Assembly: GCA_963204975.1 (NCBI GenBank)
Contig: CAUJJC010000102.1
Coordinates: 1 to 53,846, forward strand
Direction of reading: 5' to 3'
Length of the DNA stretch: 53,846 nt
Source of the DNA: Verrucomicrobiota bacterium
Lineage (GTDB): Bacteria > Verrucomicrobiota > Verrucomicrobiia > Verrucomicrobiales > Verrucomicrobiaceae
Of this stretch, positions 1 through 8,902 are shown piece after piece; the stretch's first letter is position 1, and every line of letters starts with the position of its first letter. Position numbers and translations under genes: made by a program. A model generated the notes under the pieces. That model made no database searches, had not been told where the DNA came from, and was given only the letters and a program-made list of their open reading frames with translations.

Positions 1-2932
1 GGAAGGCGATCCAGCCACCGGGTTTCACATGCGGCCAGACGAGTACGAAGTCGAGCAGCACATCCTCGGCTGCGGGGGAGGCGTCGATGAAGCCGAAGTC
101 GAAAATCGCGTCGGCAGCCAGGCGGCGCACCACAGGGTGGGACAAGCCAGGCATGGAGGTGACATACGATTCCAGACCCCAGCGGCGAAGATTGCCACGC
201 CAGTGGTTGTAGAACCACGACGTGCGGCCCATCAGGCCTTCGTTGCCGCTGAAGGTGTCGATGGTGAACAGGTGACGGCGGGTGCCCGTGCAGGCGAAGG
301 CCATCGCAACGGTGGAGCGACCGAAGAAGGCCCCGATTTCGAGGATGCGGGCATCCGATGGCAACGAGAGAACCTTTTCATGCAGGAAGCGTTCCTGCCC
401 TGGGACCATGTAACCAAACACACTCTCGACCGCGCTGGCGTAGTCTTTATAGCCGGGGCGCTTGAGGGCGAGTTGCGGCAGCGACTGGCTCAGGGTCTGC
501 CAGCAGGTGTTGTCGGGATTGCCGTTGTGGTATTCGCCATTGAGCAGGGCGACGGCTTGCGCAGTGCGCTGCTGGCCCGAAAGCCATGCGGCCATGCGGC
601 CTCGCAGGCCGTGGGTGAAACCAAATCGTTCCTGGCAGGTGGCGGCGATCTTCAGTGCACCTTCGAGGTCGCCCTTCTGGACGAGGCTCTCGGCCTGGAC
701 GAGCAGCTCGTCCTGGCTGGGTCCCGAGCGGATGAAAACGACTGGCTCGGCGAGGTTGACGAAGTTTTTGCCATCCAGGAACGAGGCCAGCATGTCGCGG
801 CACCATGTGCCATCATTGTCGTGACGAGGCAGACTGTGCTCTAGCCATTCGCCCAGGCGATCTCGTCGCCAGAGCACGAGGCTGAGAACGTTCATCGGCT
901 CGGCCAGGCAGGGGATGTTAGCGGGCGGCAGTTGAGCCGGATCGGGTGCGAAGGTGGCGGTGTTCCACTCCGGCCCGAGAGTATGAGGTGCTTTCTCTTC
1001 GATGACGTAGCAACCGAAGAGCACGCCGGTCTTGTCTTTGTTTTCAGGCTGCTCGAGCAAGTCCACAGCCTGGGAGATGGCGGACTCATCGAGTGTGACG
1101 TGGGGCGCGTGAACCAGGACGTAAGGGCTAGTGATGTCGGCGGCTGTTTTTCCCAGCGTGAGGCGGAGCGCATCAGCACCGCCACGGGCATCGAGCACCA
1201 TCCAGTCGAGCTTCACTTCCGAGTGGCGGCAGCGCCAGCCATCGGGCGGAGGGAATTCGGTTTGGCCGCGCTTGAGTGCTTCGCCGAGCAGCCAGACGGT
1301 GACTTCCGCGCGGCTGAGGGCAGGCTCGCTGGCGCGGGCGGCTTCGCGTTGAAGCACAAGCTGGTCGCGATACTGACCCAAGAGGCGCAGCTCATCGGCA
1401 TCGGAGGTGAGCGGCTCCGGCGCGGGATAAAGCGGGCCACCTTCCAGGATGTGAGTGCATACGCGGTCCATGACGGGGTCGATGCCGGGTTGGAGGTCCT
1501 TGGGGGAGGAAAGCCGGAAGTCGGGCTCGTAGGCGTTCTTGATGCCCATCGAGGTGAGGTTCGTGGACCCCATGGTGTAGAAATGGAAGTTCGCGTAGCG
1601 GAACGCATTCTTCAGCGCGTCCACGTTCAGCGGCGGCTGCTGGTTCATCGCGCGGTCGAGAGCGGCGGTGTAGTCCGCACGGTCGCGCACCCAGTCCATT
1701 CCCATGTGGCGATAGGCGCTGGCGGCGACGCAGACCACGGGCACGCCGCGGATGAGGGCCTCGGCACCGCCAGTGGTGAACTGGTTCACCGCCGCATCGG
1801 CGAGGCTCATCAAGTCGTAGGTGCTGAGGTTTTCCGCAGGCATCACCACGCGAACTTGAGAACCCCACTCCCCCTGATGAGCGATCAGCGAGGCGAGGAA
1901 CTCGGAGGCTCGTGAATACGTCTTTTTGCCTGCGCCGAGAGGATGGTGGCGCACCACGAGGTGCCAGCCGCGCTCGGCGCAGTGCCGTGCTGTGTCTTGG
2001 AGCCACTCGAGTTGCGTCGGCCAGATGACGCCGAGACCACCGTAGGAGCGGAACATACCAAACTCCCAATCACCGGAGGCGAGAACGAGGAGCACCTTGG
2101 CATCCGCAGGCAAGCGCAGCCGGGCGCGGGTGCGGGCGATGTCGCTGCGGAACTGGTGCACGCTCTGGAAGTTCATGCCCGTGCCTTGCTCGCGGGCGTT
2201 GAAGAGCTGGGACACGCGTTGCCATTGATCCTCGGCGAGGGGAGTCTGACGCCATTGGTCGAGCCAAGCAGGCTGGGTTTCGAAGTTACGCTGGTAGGCC
2301 GTCAGGTTGTCGAAGAAAACGAAGCTGCCATCGGTGAAACCACGCTCGTGGGTGAGGACGCGGATGCCCGCTTCCTGGCACATCTCAAAGAACACGCGGT
2401 AGTAACTGGTGCTCCCGCTGTAGCAGATCGCATGGTCAGCGGGGAACGCAGCAAGCTTGCGGCGTGTGGCTAGGGCGATCAAGGCGGCATGCTCGGCGTA
2501 GTGACGGGCGCGCTCCTGCACCTCGGGCCGGGTGAAGTCGATCTGGCCCGCACGGAAGGTGCTGTGCATGTTCCAGATCATCCAACTGCCGACGGGCCAG
2601 TCGCGGAAGGTGAGCTTGGTGTAGTTCGTGCAGTCAATGCCAGCCGCCCAGGCCTTGATTTCCGCCCGTTCTTCGGGCGTGACGAGGGATGCGATTTGAA
2701 CCACGGGCAGATCGAACCGGCTAAACCATTCGGCACCCATGCTCTTGCACGAGTCACACGCATTGGCTTGAACTGGAGAGCCTGCGGCATGGCATTGCTC
2801 GAACAATCCATCACAGCGCATGACCTGGACTTCACACCCCCGGTTCGCCAGCGCTGCGCCGATGGCACAGTCGAGCTGGTGATGGACGATCCACTTGGTG
2901 CAGGGGGCGAAAATCAGAATCTTTTTGGCCAT
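1..2932 (-). CDS. Multidomain glycosyltransferase-methyltransferase (C-terminus beyond window)
   Basis: The frame is open from an ATG at 2932 to the left edge (977 codons read, no stop). Residues 1 to about 430 resemble capsule-polysaccharide (KpsS/LipB-like) GT-B transferases: an RHHP-G motif near residue 330 and a GGAEAL-RG-PV motif near 388, the usual nucleotide-sugar binding segment. Residues about 500-720 look like a degenerate GT-A domain (SPYVLVHAPHVTL where an active enzyme would carry a DxD). A short helical-repeat-like stretch follows (about 750-830). From about 863 there is a class I SAM methyltransferase of the Methyltransf_24 type (ILEIGAFFGRST). It is the last visible gene of the glycan operon, 11 bases after its neighbour. 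I infer a cytoplasmic enzyme adding and perhaps methylating a sugar on a surface polymer; donor and acceptor are unknown. The domain borders are estimates by eye. Confidence 0.8.
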   Translation of the reverse strand, partial: MAKKILIFAPCTKWIVHHQLDCAIGAALANRGCEVQVMRCDGLFEQCHAAGSPVQANACDSCKSMGAEWFSRFDLPVVQIASLVTPEERAEIKAWAAGIDCTNYTKLTFRDWPVGSWMIWNMHSTFRAGQIDFTRPEVQERARHYAEHAALIALATRRKLAAFPADHAICYSGSTSYYRVFFEMCQEAGIRVLTHERGFTDGSFVFFDNLTAYQRNFETQPAWLDQWRQTPLAEDQWQRVSQLFNAREQGTGMNFQSVHQFRSDIARTRARLRLPADAKVLLVLASGDWEFGMFRSYGGLGVIWPTQLEWLQDTARHCAERGWHLVVRHHPLGAGKKTYSRASEFLASLIAHQGEWGSQVRVVMPAENLSTYDLMSLADAAVNQFTTGGAEALIRGVPVVCVAASAYRHMGMDWVRDRADYTAALDRAMNQQPPLNVDALKNAFRYANFHFYTMGSTNLTSMGIKNAYEPDFRLSSPKDLQPGIDPVMDRVCTHILEGGPLYPAPEPLTSDADELRLLGQYRDQLVLQREAARASEPALSRAEVTVWLLGEALKRGQTEFPPPDGWRCRHSEVKLDWMVLDARGGADALRLTLGKTAADITSPYVLVHAPHVTLDESAISQAVDLLEQPENKDKTGVLFGCYVIEEKAPHTLGPEWNTATFAPDPAQLPPANIPCLAEPMNVLSLVLWRRDRLGEWLEHSLPRHDNDGTWCRDMLASFLDGKNFVNLAEPVVFIRSGPSQDELLVQAESLVQKGDLEGALKIAATCQERFGFTHGLRGRMAAWLSGQQRTAQAVALLNGEYHNGNPDNTCWQTLSQSLPQLALKRPGYKDYASAVESVFGYMVPGQERFLHEKVLSLPSDARILEIGAFFGRSTVAMAFACTGTRRHLFTIDTFSGNEGLMGRTSWFYNHWRGNLRRWGLESYVTSMPGLSHPVVRRLAADAIFDFGFIDASPAAEDVLLDFVLVWPHVKPGGWIAF

Positions 2933-2943
2933 GAGAGTCGGGT

Positions 2944-3699
2944 TCAGAACAATTGATAAGGGTGCAAGTGGTCGGCGGAAGTGATGATGCCGGAGCGCCG
3001 GTTGACCATCACCATGTAGGCCAGGAGCTTGAATTGAGCCGTGACACCGAGCGAGCATGCAGGATCGTTTTGCACCTGCCACGCCGCAGGCATGATCTCA
3101 TCCATCGACACCCACAGGCACTCGCGTGGACTGACGCGGCGGACGCCCACATGGTGCTTGCCCTCACGGTTGTTCCAGAGCGTGATCTCGGCTGCCATCG
3201 GCAGGTCGAACGGGTTCATCATCACGAGTTTGAACTCCGTGTCCTGCCACGAAGGAAAGCCGGGCCAGAACATGGAATTTTCCAGTCGCTCGATGTGCGC
3301 GTGTGGGTAGAGCAGATCGCCCATGAACATCAGCGCCGGGTAAGCGAAATAGACGCCGGTCTTGCGATGAATGTGGGAAAGATAAATCTCCACCGGGATG
3401 CCGCCCGCAGAGTCCAGGGCGAGCACACCAAAGCCGCTGGCGTCTTTGCCGAGCGCCTTCAGGGGCGTTTCAAAGTCGAGCTTGAGATGCTCTTCCTCGG
3501 TGCAGGAACGCGTGGCAATTGCGGTCTCGGGATTGCCCTTGGTGAACACCGTGCCACCGAGGGTGAAGGCACCGTGCAGGCCCCAGGGCTTGCGCGCATT
3601 GGAGCCGGGGAAAATCATCAGCTGCGTGAAGTAGTCAGCCACCGAAGGAATCAGGCAGCCGTAGTGAATCCGGGCGCTGGAAGCGGTCTCGTCCGTCAT
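2944..3699 (-). CDS. Uncharacterised beta-rich protein in glycan operon
   Basis: A 251-residue protein without signal peptide or membrane segment that I cannot assign to a named family. Composition and spacing suggest mainly beta structure. A segment near residues 160-205 (LVMMNPFDLPMAAEITLWNN) resembles two segments in the next gene upstream (AEFTLYNHLGKP and IYLAVQNPHSKPREILFRLF), suggesting the two proteins share a beta-sandwich module. It begins 13 bases after the Bfd-domain gene and ends 11 bases before the giant glycosyltransferase, so it is almost certainly co-transcribed. A role in modifying, exporting or binding the surface glycan is inferred from context only. Confidence 0.75.
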   Translation of the reverse strand: MTDETASSARIHYGCLIPSVADYFTQLMIFPGSNARKPWGLHGAFTLGGTVFTKGNPETAIATRSCTEEEHLKLDFETPLKALGKDASGFGVLALDSAGGIPVEIYLSHIHRKTGVYFAYPALMFMGDLLYPHAHIERLENSMFWPGFPSWQDTEFKLVMMNPFDLPMAAEITLWNNREGKHHVGVRRVSPRECLWVSMDEIMPAAWQVQNDPACSLGVTAQFKLLAYMVMVNRRSGIITSADHLHPYQLF

Positions 3700-3712
3700 G
3701 AGTCAGGGCTGG

Positions 3713-4717
3713 TTAGAGGTGGTTGGAACTCCAGATGTTCTGCTCGCGGTGATGCAAGAAGAAGTAGGTGGACGGTGCCTGATGGATGTCGGCACCAGGG
3801 GTGTAGATGCGCAGGGCGAGCGGGCCCTTGAGGAGCTTCAAAGCGGGAGTGTAAAACTCACGGCTGGCGTGAATCCAGTCGGTGCCCAAAGGTGGTAGCA
3901 CACGGCGGAACTCCAGGGCTCCGTCCTTGGGCGGGACTCCGGCGATGGCTGGAGCGAGGTCGTCGTAGATGTTGCCACCCGAGAGCTGGAACAGGCGGAA
4001 CAAGATCTCGCGCGGCTTGCTGTGCGGATTCTGCACGGCGAGGTAGATGTCGTTCGGACCATTCAGGAACGCGTCATCCACGGGCACAGGCAGCACGACA
4101 TCGGGACGGCCGGTGCTGAAATTCTCGTGCGTCGAGGTCATCGAATCGCCGGAGTGCCAGGCCACGTTGAGCCGTGACGCGCCGTAGTTCTTGCGCTCCA
4201 GGCGATAGGCAATCATGCCGTAGAAAGGCCGGGGCAGGCGTTCCAGCGCGGTATCGAAGCTGAAGGTCTCGCCCGTGGCCAGCGGCTGGCGGCGGGTCAT
4301 GATCGGCTTGCCAAGGTGGTTGTAGAGCGTGAACTCCGCCGTCATGGAGGAATCGCATTCGCCCAGCTGGAGCGGCACGGCATTGCTGGAGAAGGCGCGG
4401 GATTCGAGCAGTGAACTGGAGGCGATGAAGCACTTCATCACACGGTTGCCGGGCTTCACGCAGACCGTGGCACCGCGTTGATCATCGTGGGAAAGGTCGC
4501 TGATCTCGACGGGCGTTTCGCCGAAGTGATAGTGAAGCAGCGCGCGGCAGCCGCCACATTGCATGCCCACGCGAGTGGCTTCCTGCATGCGGGCCAGGGA
4601 GCCGTAGGTGGTGTGATCGGCGCGGAGATCCGCGAGGGATTTGCGAAAGCAGAAGCAGACGGTCGAGGTGTGGCGATCGGCGGTCGCCGCCGTCGATGCA
4701 GGCGGGGATTCAGTCAT
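3713..4717 (-). CDS. Bfd-type [2Fe-2S] domain fused to beta-rich domain
   Basis: A 334-residue protein. Residues 20-65 carry Cys21-x-Cys23, then Cys54-x-x-Cys57 after 30 residues, followed by the GxxCGGCR context typical of bacterioferritin-associated ferredoxin (Fer2_BFD, C-x-C-x31-34-C-x2-C). The remaining ~270 residues are beta-rich and seem related to the next gene in the operon. Bfd domains normally bind a [2Fe-2S] cluster for electron transfer in bacterioferritin, NirB or NasA-type proteins; finding one on a beta-sandwich inside a polysaccharide operon is unusual. The ATG at 4717 overlaps the stop of the GSCFA gene (ATGA), which fixes the start and suggests coupled translation. Redox or sensing function in glycan modification is inference. 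Confidence 0.8.
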   Translation of the reverse strand: MTESPPASTAATADRHTSTVCFCFRKSLADLRADHTTYGSLARMQEATRVGMQCGGCRALLHYHFGETPVEISDLSHDDQRGATVCVKPGNRVMKCFIASSSLLESRAFSSNAVPLQLGECDSSMTAEFTLYNHLGKPIMTRRQPLATGETFSFDTALERLPRPFYGMIAYRLERKNYGASRLNVAWHSGDSMTSTHENFSTGRPDVVLPVPVDDAFLNGPNDIYLAVQNPHSKPREILFRLFQLSGGNIYDDLAPAIAGVPPKDGALEFRRVLPPLGTDWIHASREFYTPALKLLKGPLALRIYTPGADIHQAPSTYFFLHHREQNIWSSNHL

Positions 4718-6081
4718 GAGCCAGGATTTAGTAGGTCATGGGCACCGGTGCTGCGCGGTTCCTGTTCGGACGGTGGCAAATCTTGCGGGTCCACGAACAT
4801 CTCGCAGAAAGTGCGCATGACATTTTTCACCGTGTTGCGGCTGACGTGGCGCTGATCGGTGTCCCAGGCATCTCGGGTGCAGTGCATCACCACTTCGTAA
4901 GCAGGGAAGTAGTCCACATCGTCGTGGGTGCTGACGAATTGTTCGGCGGCGGCGCGCAGGACAGCCTTGGAGTGGGCGTTGGCGACCACCACATGGTGAG
5001 TGTCTCCACGGAAGGTGGCATGAAGCGGCACTGGCGAGACCGTGATGATGAGCCGCACGTCAGGATTGAATTTCTTCCAAGTGGACCACATCGCCGAGAG
5101 GTGCTGGACGTTCTCTTCGACGGTGAGCACGCGCGGCTCGACGCAACTGCTGGCTACACGCCATGGCGCGCGCGAAAGGGCATGACCGCCATTCTTGAGG
5201 AACCACACCTCGTTCATGCCGAGCGTCATCGCGAAGACCTTCACCTCGCTGAGCGCACGACGAACGGCAGCCACATGACTGTCGTATGTCTCCTCGTATT
5301 CGGCCTTGGAACCAAACAACACGTCCTCCCGAAACGGATCGTAGAAACGCTCCACGCCATTCCGCACATCGCTCCACAGCAGGCGCGGGGTTTCGATGAC
5401 GCCGAATGCGCGCTCGACCAGCTGGCGCAGGCTCGGGGTGTTAAACACAATGCCCCAGCGGGCGTTCGACATGGGGCGCGTGTGCGGATCGCATGGTCCG
5501 GGGGGCTCGGTGACGAGGTAGTTGAAGCCGTTGTCCTGGAGCCAGTGGGCGATCTCCATGGCAAAGCAACTGCCCGCAGATCCGATGGGAGTGGTCTTGG
5601 TCAGGAGGGGCTTGCGATGCACGACGGGGATCACGTCGAACAGCGAGGAGGCGCGCTCGCCCGTCTGCGAAGGGTTGGGCCAGAAGACCGCTGAGGGCAC
5701 AGGTTTTTCTTTCGCCGCGTAGGCAGTGGAAGCGAGTTTGGCCTCGGCAAAGTGTTCGGTGAACCGCTGATCGAGACGGGCACGCTCCGCATCGGGAGAT
5801 TCGATCGAGGTGTCCGTTGCTGGCTTTCCCAGGAGTCGCTGCCAGAAGCTGGGGCGCGGAGGCTTGGACGGGCGGCGAGGCTTGGCCAGCGCGGTCTTGC
5901 GCACCTGGCGCAGCAGCTCGGCGTGTTTCAATTCTGGGTTCTCCTTCCAGAGGGCGAGCGCGGCATCGAGCAGGAAAGCTGGAACTGCTTCTCCACGGAA
6001 CACAGAAGCGAGCAGGAACCGCACTTCCTCGGCCGATTGAATCGGCTGGCTTTCGTTGAGAATGATGGCGGGGGAACTCAC
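4714..6081 (-). CDS. GSCFA domain protein
   Basis: The protein contains the name-giving GSAGSCFA motif about 150 residues in. It also has a later DTDQRHVS segment (DxxH) and an FPAYE segment, consistent with the SGNH-hydrolase-like layout of the GSCFA family (PF08885). These proteins are common in polysaccharide loci and are presumed esterases or deacylases acting on glycan acyl groups; activity is not established. An N-terminal ~110-residue helical region with a basic Pro/Arg linker precedes the domain. I chose the GTG at 6081 (455 residues) because a longer frame to 6165 would overlap the end of the glycosyltransferase gene; the GTG lies 14 bases past that gene's stop. It overlaps the Bfd gene by four bases. 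Confidence 0.85.
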   Translation of the reverse strand: MSSPAIILNESQPIQSAEEVRFLLASVFRGEAVPAFLLDAALALWKENPELKHAELLRQVRKTALAKPRRPSKPPRPSFWQRLLGKPATDTSIESPDAERARLDQRFTEHFAEAKLASTAYAAKEKPVPSAVFWPNPSQTGERASSLFDVIPVVHRKPLLTKTTPIGSAGSCFAMEIAHWLQDNGFNYLVTEPPGPCDPHTRPMSNARWGIVFNTPSLRQLVERAFGVIETPRLLWSDVRNGVERFYDPFREDVLFGSKAEYEETYDSHVAAVRRALSEVKVFAMTLGMNEVWFLKNGGHALSRAPWRVASSCVEPRVLTVEENVQHLSAMWSTWKKFNPDVRLIITVSPVPLHATFRGDTHHVVVANAHSKAVLRAAAEQFVSTHDDVDYFPAYEVVMHCTRDAWDTDQRHVSRNTVKNVMRTFCEMFVDPQDLPPSEQEPRSTGAHDLLNPGS

Positions 6082-6095
6082 GGAATCGCAGAAGG

Positions 6096-7592
6096 CTACT
6101 TGGGCAGGGTGCCAGTGGCCTTGCCCAGGAAGCGGGCGAGGCTCAAACCGGTCTTGAGCGCCCAAGGTGCGTCTTTTGGCGCACGCCAGGAGTCATTGAA
6201 CTTGGAAACCTGGCGTCCGAGATTGCGGTTCTCCTTCTGCAAGGGCTGAAGGTTCTCCGCGCAAGCCTTGCTGATGGCTGCAAAGCCGGAACTGGCCCAG
6301 TTCGGCGCAGGGCTGTCTTTGGGACCGCCAGAGAGGCGTTTGTCGGCGATGATCTTGGCGAAGGATTCTCCGGCTTGCTGGACGGCTTCGATAATGACGC
6401 TCATGGCCTTGGAGACGTCGTGAACGTTGCGGCAGCCGAGTCGGCGAGTGTCGATGCAGACGTCGTGTGCCCAGTCGGCATCCTGCTGGAAGGTGGTGCC
6501 CCACTTGGCCCAGAGGGCGCTGTTGTCGCCTCGGAAAACATAGTTGCGATCAAGGTCGGCGACCAAATCGGTGAGACCTGCGCTGGCTGCGGTGCGGTCG
6601 ATAAACTGGCGGAACTGCTCGGTGCTGCCGGCGAACTGGTGCGCCGCCTCTGGTGGCAGGCTGGTGCGGTGCTTCCACTCTTCCCAGAAGCCACACACGT
6701 AATTGAGGTCCATCTCACGCTCGGTGAAGGGTGCATTGGGCCAGTGCTGAAGCACGAGCTTCAGAATTTCGTAGCGGTAGCCGCGAGCGGACTTGCTGGT
6801 GAAGACGAGGTTCTCTTTCTCGGTGGTGAGTTCGAGGCTCAGCTTTTTCTCCGCCGCATCGCTCTTCGTGTTCGAGAAGAAGGACAAGGCGGAGCTGTGG
6901 GCTGAGTAGGCACCGATGGAGAGCGGCAAACCGGAGAAAACGTAAGGTGCATTGTCCAGTTCGGCACCCGTGGCGGAGGCGAACCAGAAATCGGTCACGT
7001 AATGGGCGAACACCCGGCCTACGCGCGAGCGAATGCGATTGACGATTTCCTTGCTCACCCAGCCCTGGTAAGGCGCGGGCGTGGGGCAATGAATGATGCT
7101 GAGGGCCTGCTGGCGCAGATCATCGCGGGCATTGCGCAAATCGAACGTATTGGCGGCCGAGATGCGCAGGCCGCCGGGTGGGAAGCCAGGCGTGCCGCAA
7201 TGGTCAGGCACGTCGGGCCAGAGAAGGAAACTGCGCCGATGGGCCACGGCCTTGGCCTGGGGGTGCTGGCGCAGGGCTTCCTCAGCCACTTCGATGCAAC
7301 CGGTGTAGAGACCATCATCGCCGCCGATGACCATGAGATAATCGCCGGTTGCCTGGGACATGGCGAATTCGAGGCTGTCCTTCAGTGGCATGGTCTGCTC
7401 CGTCTTGACGATCTGGAAGCGAGAATCGCGGGCGCGGAAGTCTTCGAGAATCTCCGGCGTCGAGTCTGTGCTGCTGTTGTTGGAGATCAAAAAGCTGACG
7501 TTGTCATTCGGCAGATCAGCCAGCGTTTGCAGCGTGTGGCGCAGCGTTTTTTCGGCATTAAGGACGGGAATGATGACCTGGAATCGGCTCAT
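6096..7592 (-). CDS. Family 2 glycosyltransferase
   Basis: A 498-residue protein starting with the classic GT2 N-terminus (VIIPVLNAEKTLRHTL), followed by SNNSSTDST and a GGDDGLY acidic motif near residue 95 that would bind the metal-nucleotide sugar. The GT-A domain takes roughly the first 230 residues; the rest is a longer C-terminal extension with a predicted helical end that I cannot assign. No membrane segments were seen, so it should act in the cytoplasm building the repeat unit of the surface glycan. It sits 84 bases downstream of the hexapeptide acyltransferase gene and 14 bases upstream of the GSCFA gene. The sugar transferred cannot be told from sequence. Confidence 0.88.
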   Translation of the reverse strand: MSRFQVIIPVLNAEKTLRHTLQTLADLPNDNVSFLISNNSSTDSTPEILEDFRARDSRFQIVKTEQTMPLKDSLEFAMSQATGDYLMVIGGDDGLYTGCIEVAEEALRQHPQAKAVAHRRSFLLWPDVPDHCGTPGFPPGGLRISAANTFDLRNARDDLRQQALSIIHCPTPAPYQGWVSKEIVNRIRSRVGRVFAHYVTDFWFASATGAELDNAPYVFSGLPLSIGAYSAHSSALSFFSNTKSDAAEKKLSLELTTEKENLVFTSKSARGYRYEILKLVLQHWPNAPFTEREMDLNYVCGFWEEWKHRTSLPPEAAHQFAGSTEQFRQFIDRTAASAGLTDLVADLDRNYVFRGDNSALWAKWGTTFQQDADWAHDVCIDTRRLGCRNVHDVSKAMSVIIEAVQQAGESFAKIIADKRLSGGPKDSPAPNWASSGFAAISKACAENLQPLQKENRNLGRQVSKFNDSWRAPKDAPWALKTGLSLARFLGKATGTLPK

Positions 7593-7676
7593 GGGAAAAC
7601 GCGCGGCGTGGGGGAGTGGAAGGCGATCACCTTCGGCAATCGTGCAGGCTGAATTGGCATGGCGCGACGGAGGTTG

Positions 7677-8222
7677 TCAATGCGTGTTTTCCGCTGCAGT
7701 CCCGTCGTTTTCGGGCGGCTTGCGAGTGGAGATGCGCCGGGCCGGACTGCCCGCCCAGATTTCCCACGCGGGCACCGATTTCGTCACCACACTGCCGGCT
7801 CCGATGATGGCACCCTGACCAATGGTCACGCCGTCCACCACCACGCTCCCGGCACCGATCCAGACATCGTCTCCGATCACGATACCTCCTTTGGACGGCA
7901 TGAAGCCCTGCTTGGCGATCGGGATGTCCACGCGCGAGAAGGCATGATTGGCTGGCACCAGCATCACTCCAGGTGCCAGCAGAACGTAGTCACCGAGCGT
8001 GATCCCAGCGCCGCTGTAGAGCACGCACTGGGGATTGATCTGGCAGTGCTGGCCAATGACGATGTCGCCCGTGCCGCCGACGGCCTTGATGGTCGCGAAG
8101 GGATGCACGGTGGTGTTGGCGCCGATGCGAATCCAGGTGCCGCGCACGGATGGGGAGATGACGGCGAGGGGATCAATGGTTACGCCTTCGCCGAGTTCGA
8201 GTCCGGGGGGGAGGGGAGTCAT
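7677..8222 (-). CDS. Left-handed beta-helix acyltransferase (maltose O-/xenobiotic-type)
   Basis: A 181-residue hexapeptide-repeat transferase. Hexad repeats run through much of the chain, with the catalytic His in PANHAFSR and the terminal [20 protein letters not shown] segment typical of the LacA/NodL/WbbJ family. These form trimers and move an acetyl group from acetyl-CoA to a sugar hydroxyl or amine. The ATG at 8222 overlaps the previous stop (ATGA) and gives a compact family-sized protein; a longer in-frame start to 8393 would lie inside the neighbour and was rejected. Likely O- or N-acetylates a sugar of the surface glycan. Confidence 0.88.
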   Translation of the reverse strand: MTPLPPGLELGEGVTIDPLAVISPSVRGTWIRIGANTTVHPFATIKAVGGTGDIVIGQHCQINPQCVLYSGAGITLGDYVLLAPGVMLVPANHAFSRVDIPIAKQGFMPSKGGIVIGDDVWIGAGSVVVDGVTIGQGAIIGAGSVVTKSVPAWEIWAGSPARRISTRKPPENDGTAAENTH

Positions 8223-8902
8223 GTCTGTGGTGGTGTGCAGTCCACGTTGAAAAAGGTCTGCGCGTAGCTGCGTGCGCTGGGCTTGATGATCAGGCGACCC
8301 TCCTTGTCCCGGTAGGCGACGTGATGGTCGGGGACATCCGTTTGAAACAAGCCCGTCTGACAGCTCACGGATGCCCCATGGCCGATCTGGCATGGTCCGA
8401 TGATGGAACTCTGCGCCGCCAGGGCGACGCCTTGGCCGAGCGTCGGATACTTGCCATGATGGGCACCGATCGTGCAGCCTTGCAGAGCCACGAAGAAGTT
8501 CCCATACGTCGCCTTGCCCAGCATCGTGCCGCTGCCGTGGAAGATGAGGAAGATGTCGGGCAAGCCGGTGTCATACATGCAGTCGAAGGCGTGCAAGGCC
8601 TTGTTCAGATAGTAGAGCTTGCTCAGCAGGCGACGATCTGTGCCCTGCCGTGACAGCGAGTTCGCCAGGAACCACAAATACATCAGGTAGTGGTCGGCAT
8701 ACAGATGGTTGAGGTGCGTGCCTTCGGGGCCGTTGTAGCGGGGGCTGATGGCGTGGCGAAAGCAGAAATCCAGCCGGTCCAGGGCGACATCGACGCCGGG
8801 CATAAGATCGCTGCCGGTCAGGTCGTGACCATCAGGGAAGAAGTGGTTGAGCTGACGTGCGGTGTAAGTCGCCAGCTCGGATCGGGGCAGGGACAGATTC
8901 AT
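8219..8902 (-). CDS. Serine O-acetyltransferase-like beta-helix protein
   Basis: A 227-residue protein with an N-terminal helical region and a C-terminal left-handed beta-helix (residues about 125-200, with [20 protein letters not shown] and GHGASVSC). The order resembles CysE-type serine acetyltransferases, but its setting between a sugar reductase and another acyltransferase points to sugar acylation rather than cysteine synthesis. It overlaps both neighbours by four bases (ATGA at 8899-8902 and 8219-8222), so the three genes are probably translated as a coupled set. The start is set by the overlap; a longer frame to 8923 exists but was not chosen. Confidence 0.8.
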   Translation of the reverse strand: MNLSLPRSELATYTARQLNHFFPDGHDLTGSDLMPGVDVALDRLDFCFRHAISPRYNGPEGTHLNHLYADHYLMYLWFLANSLSRQGTDRRLLSKLYYLNKALHAFDCMYDTGLPDIFLIFHGSGTMLGKATYGNFFVALQGCTIGAHHGKYPTLGQGVALAAQSSIIGPCQIGHGASVSCQTGLFQTDVPDHHVAYRDKEGRLIIKPSARSYAQTFFNVDCTPPQT

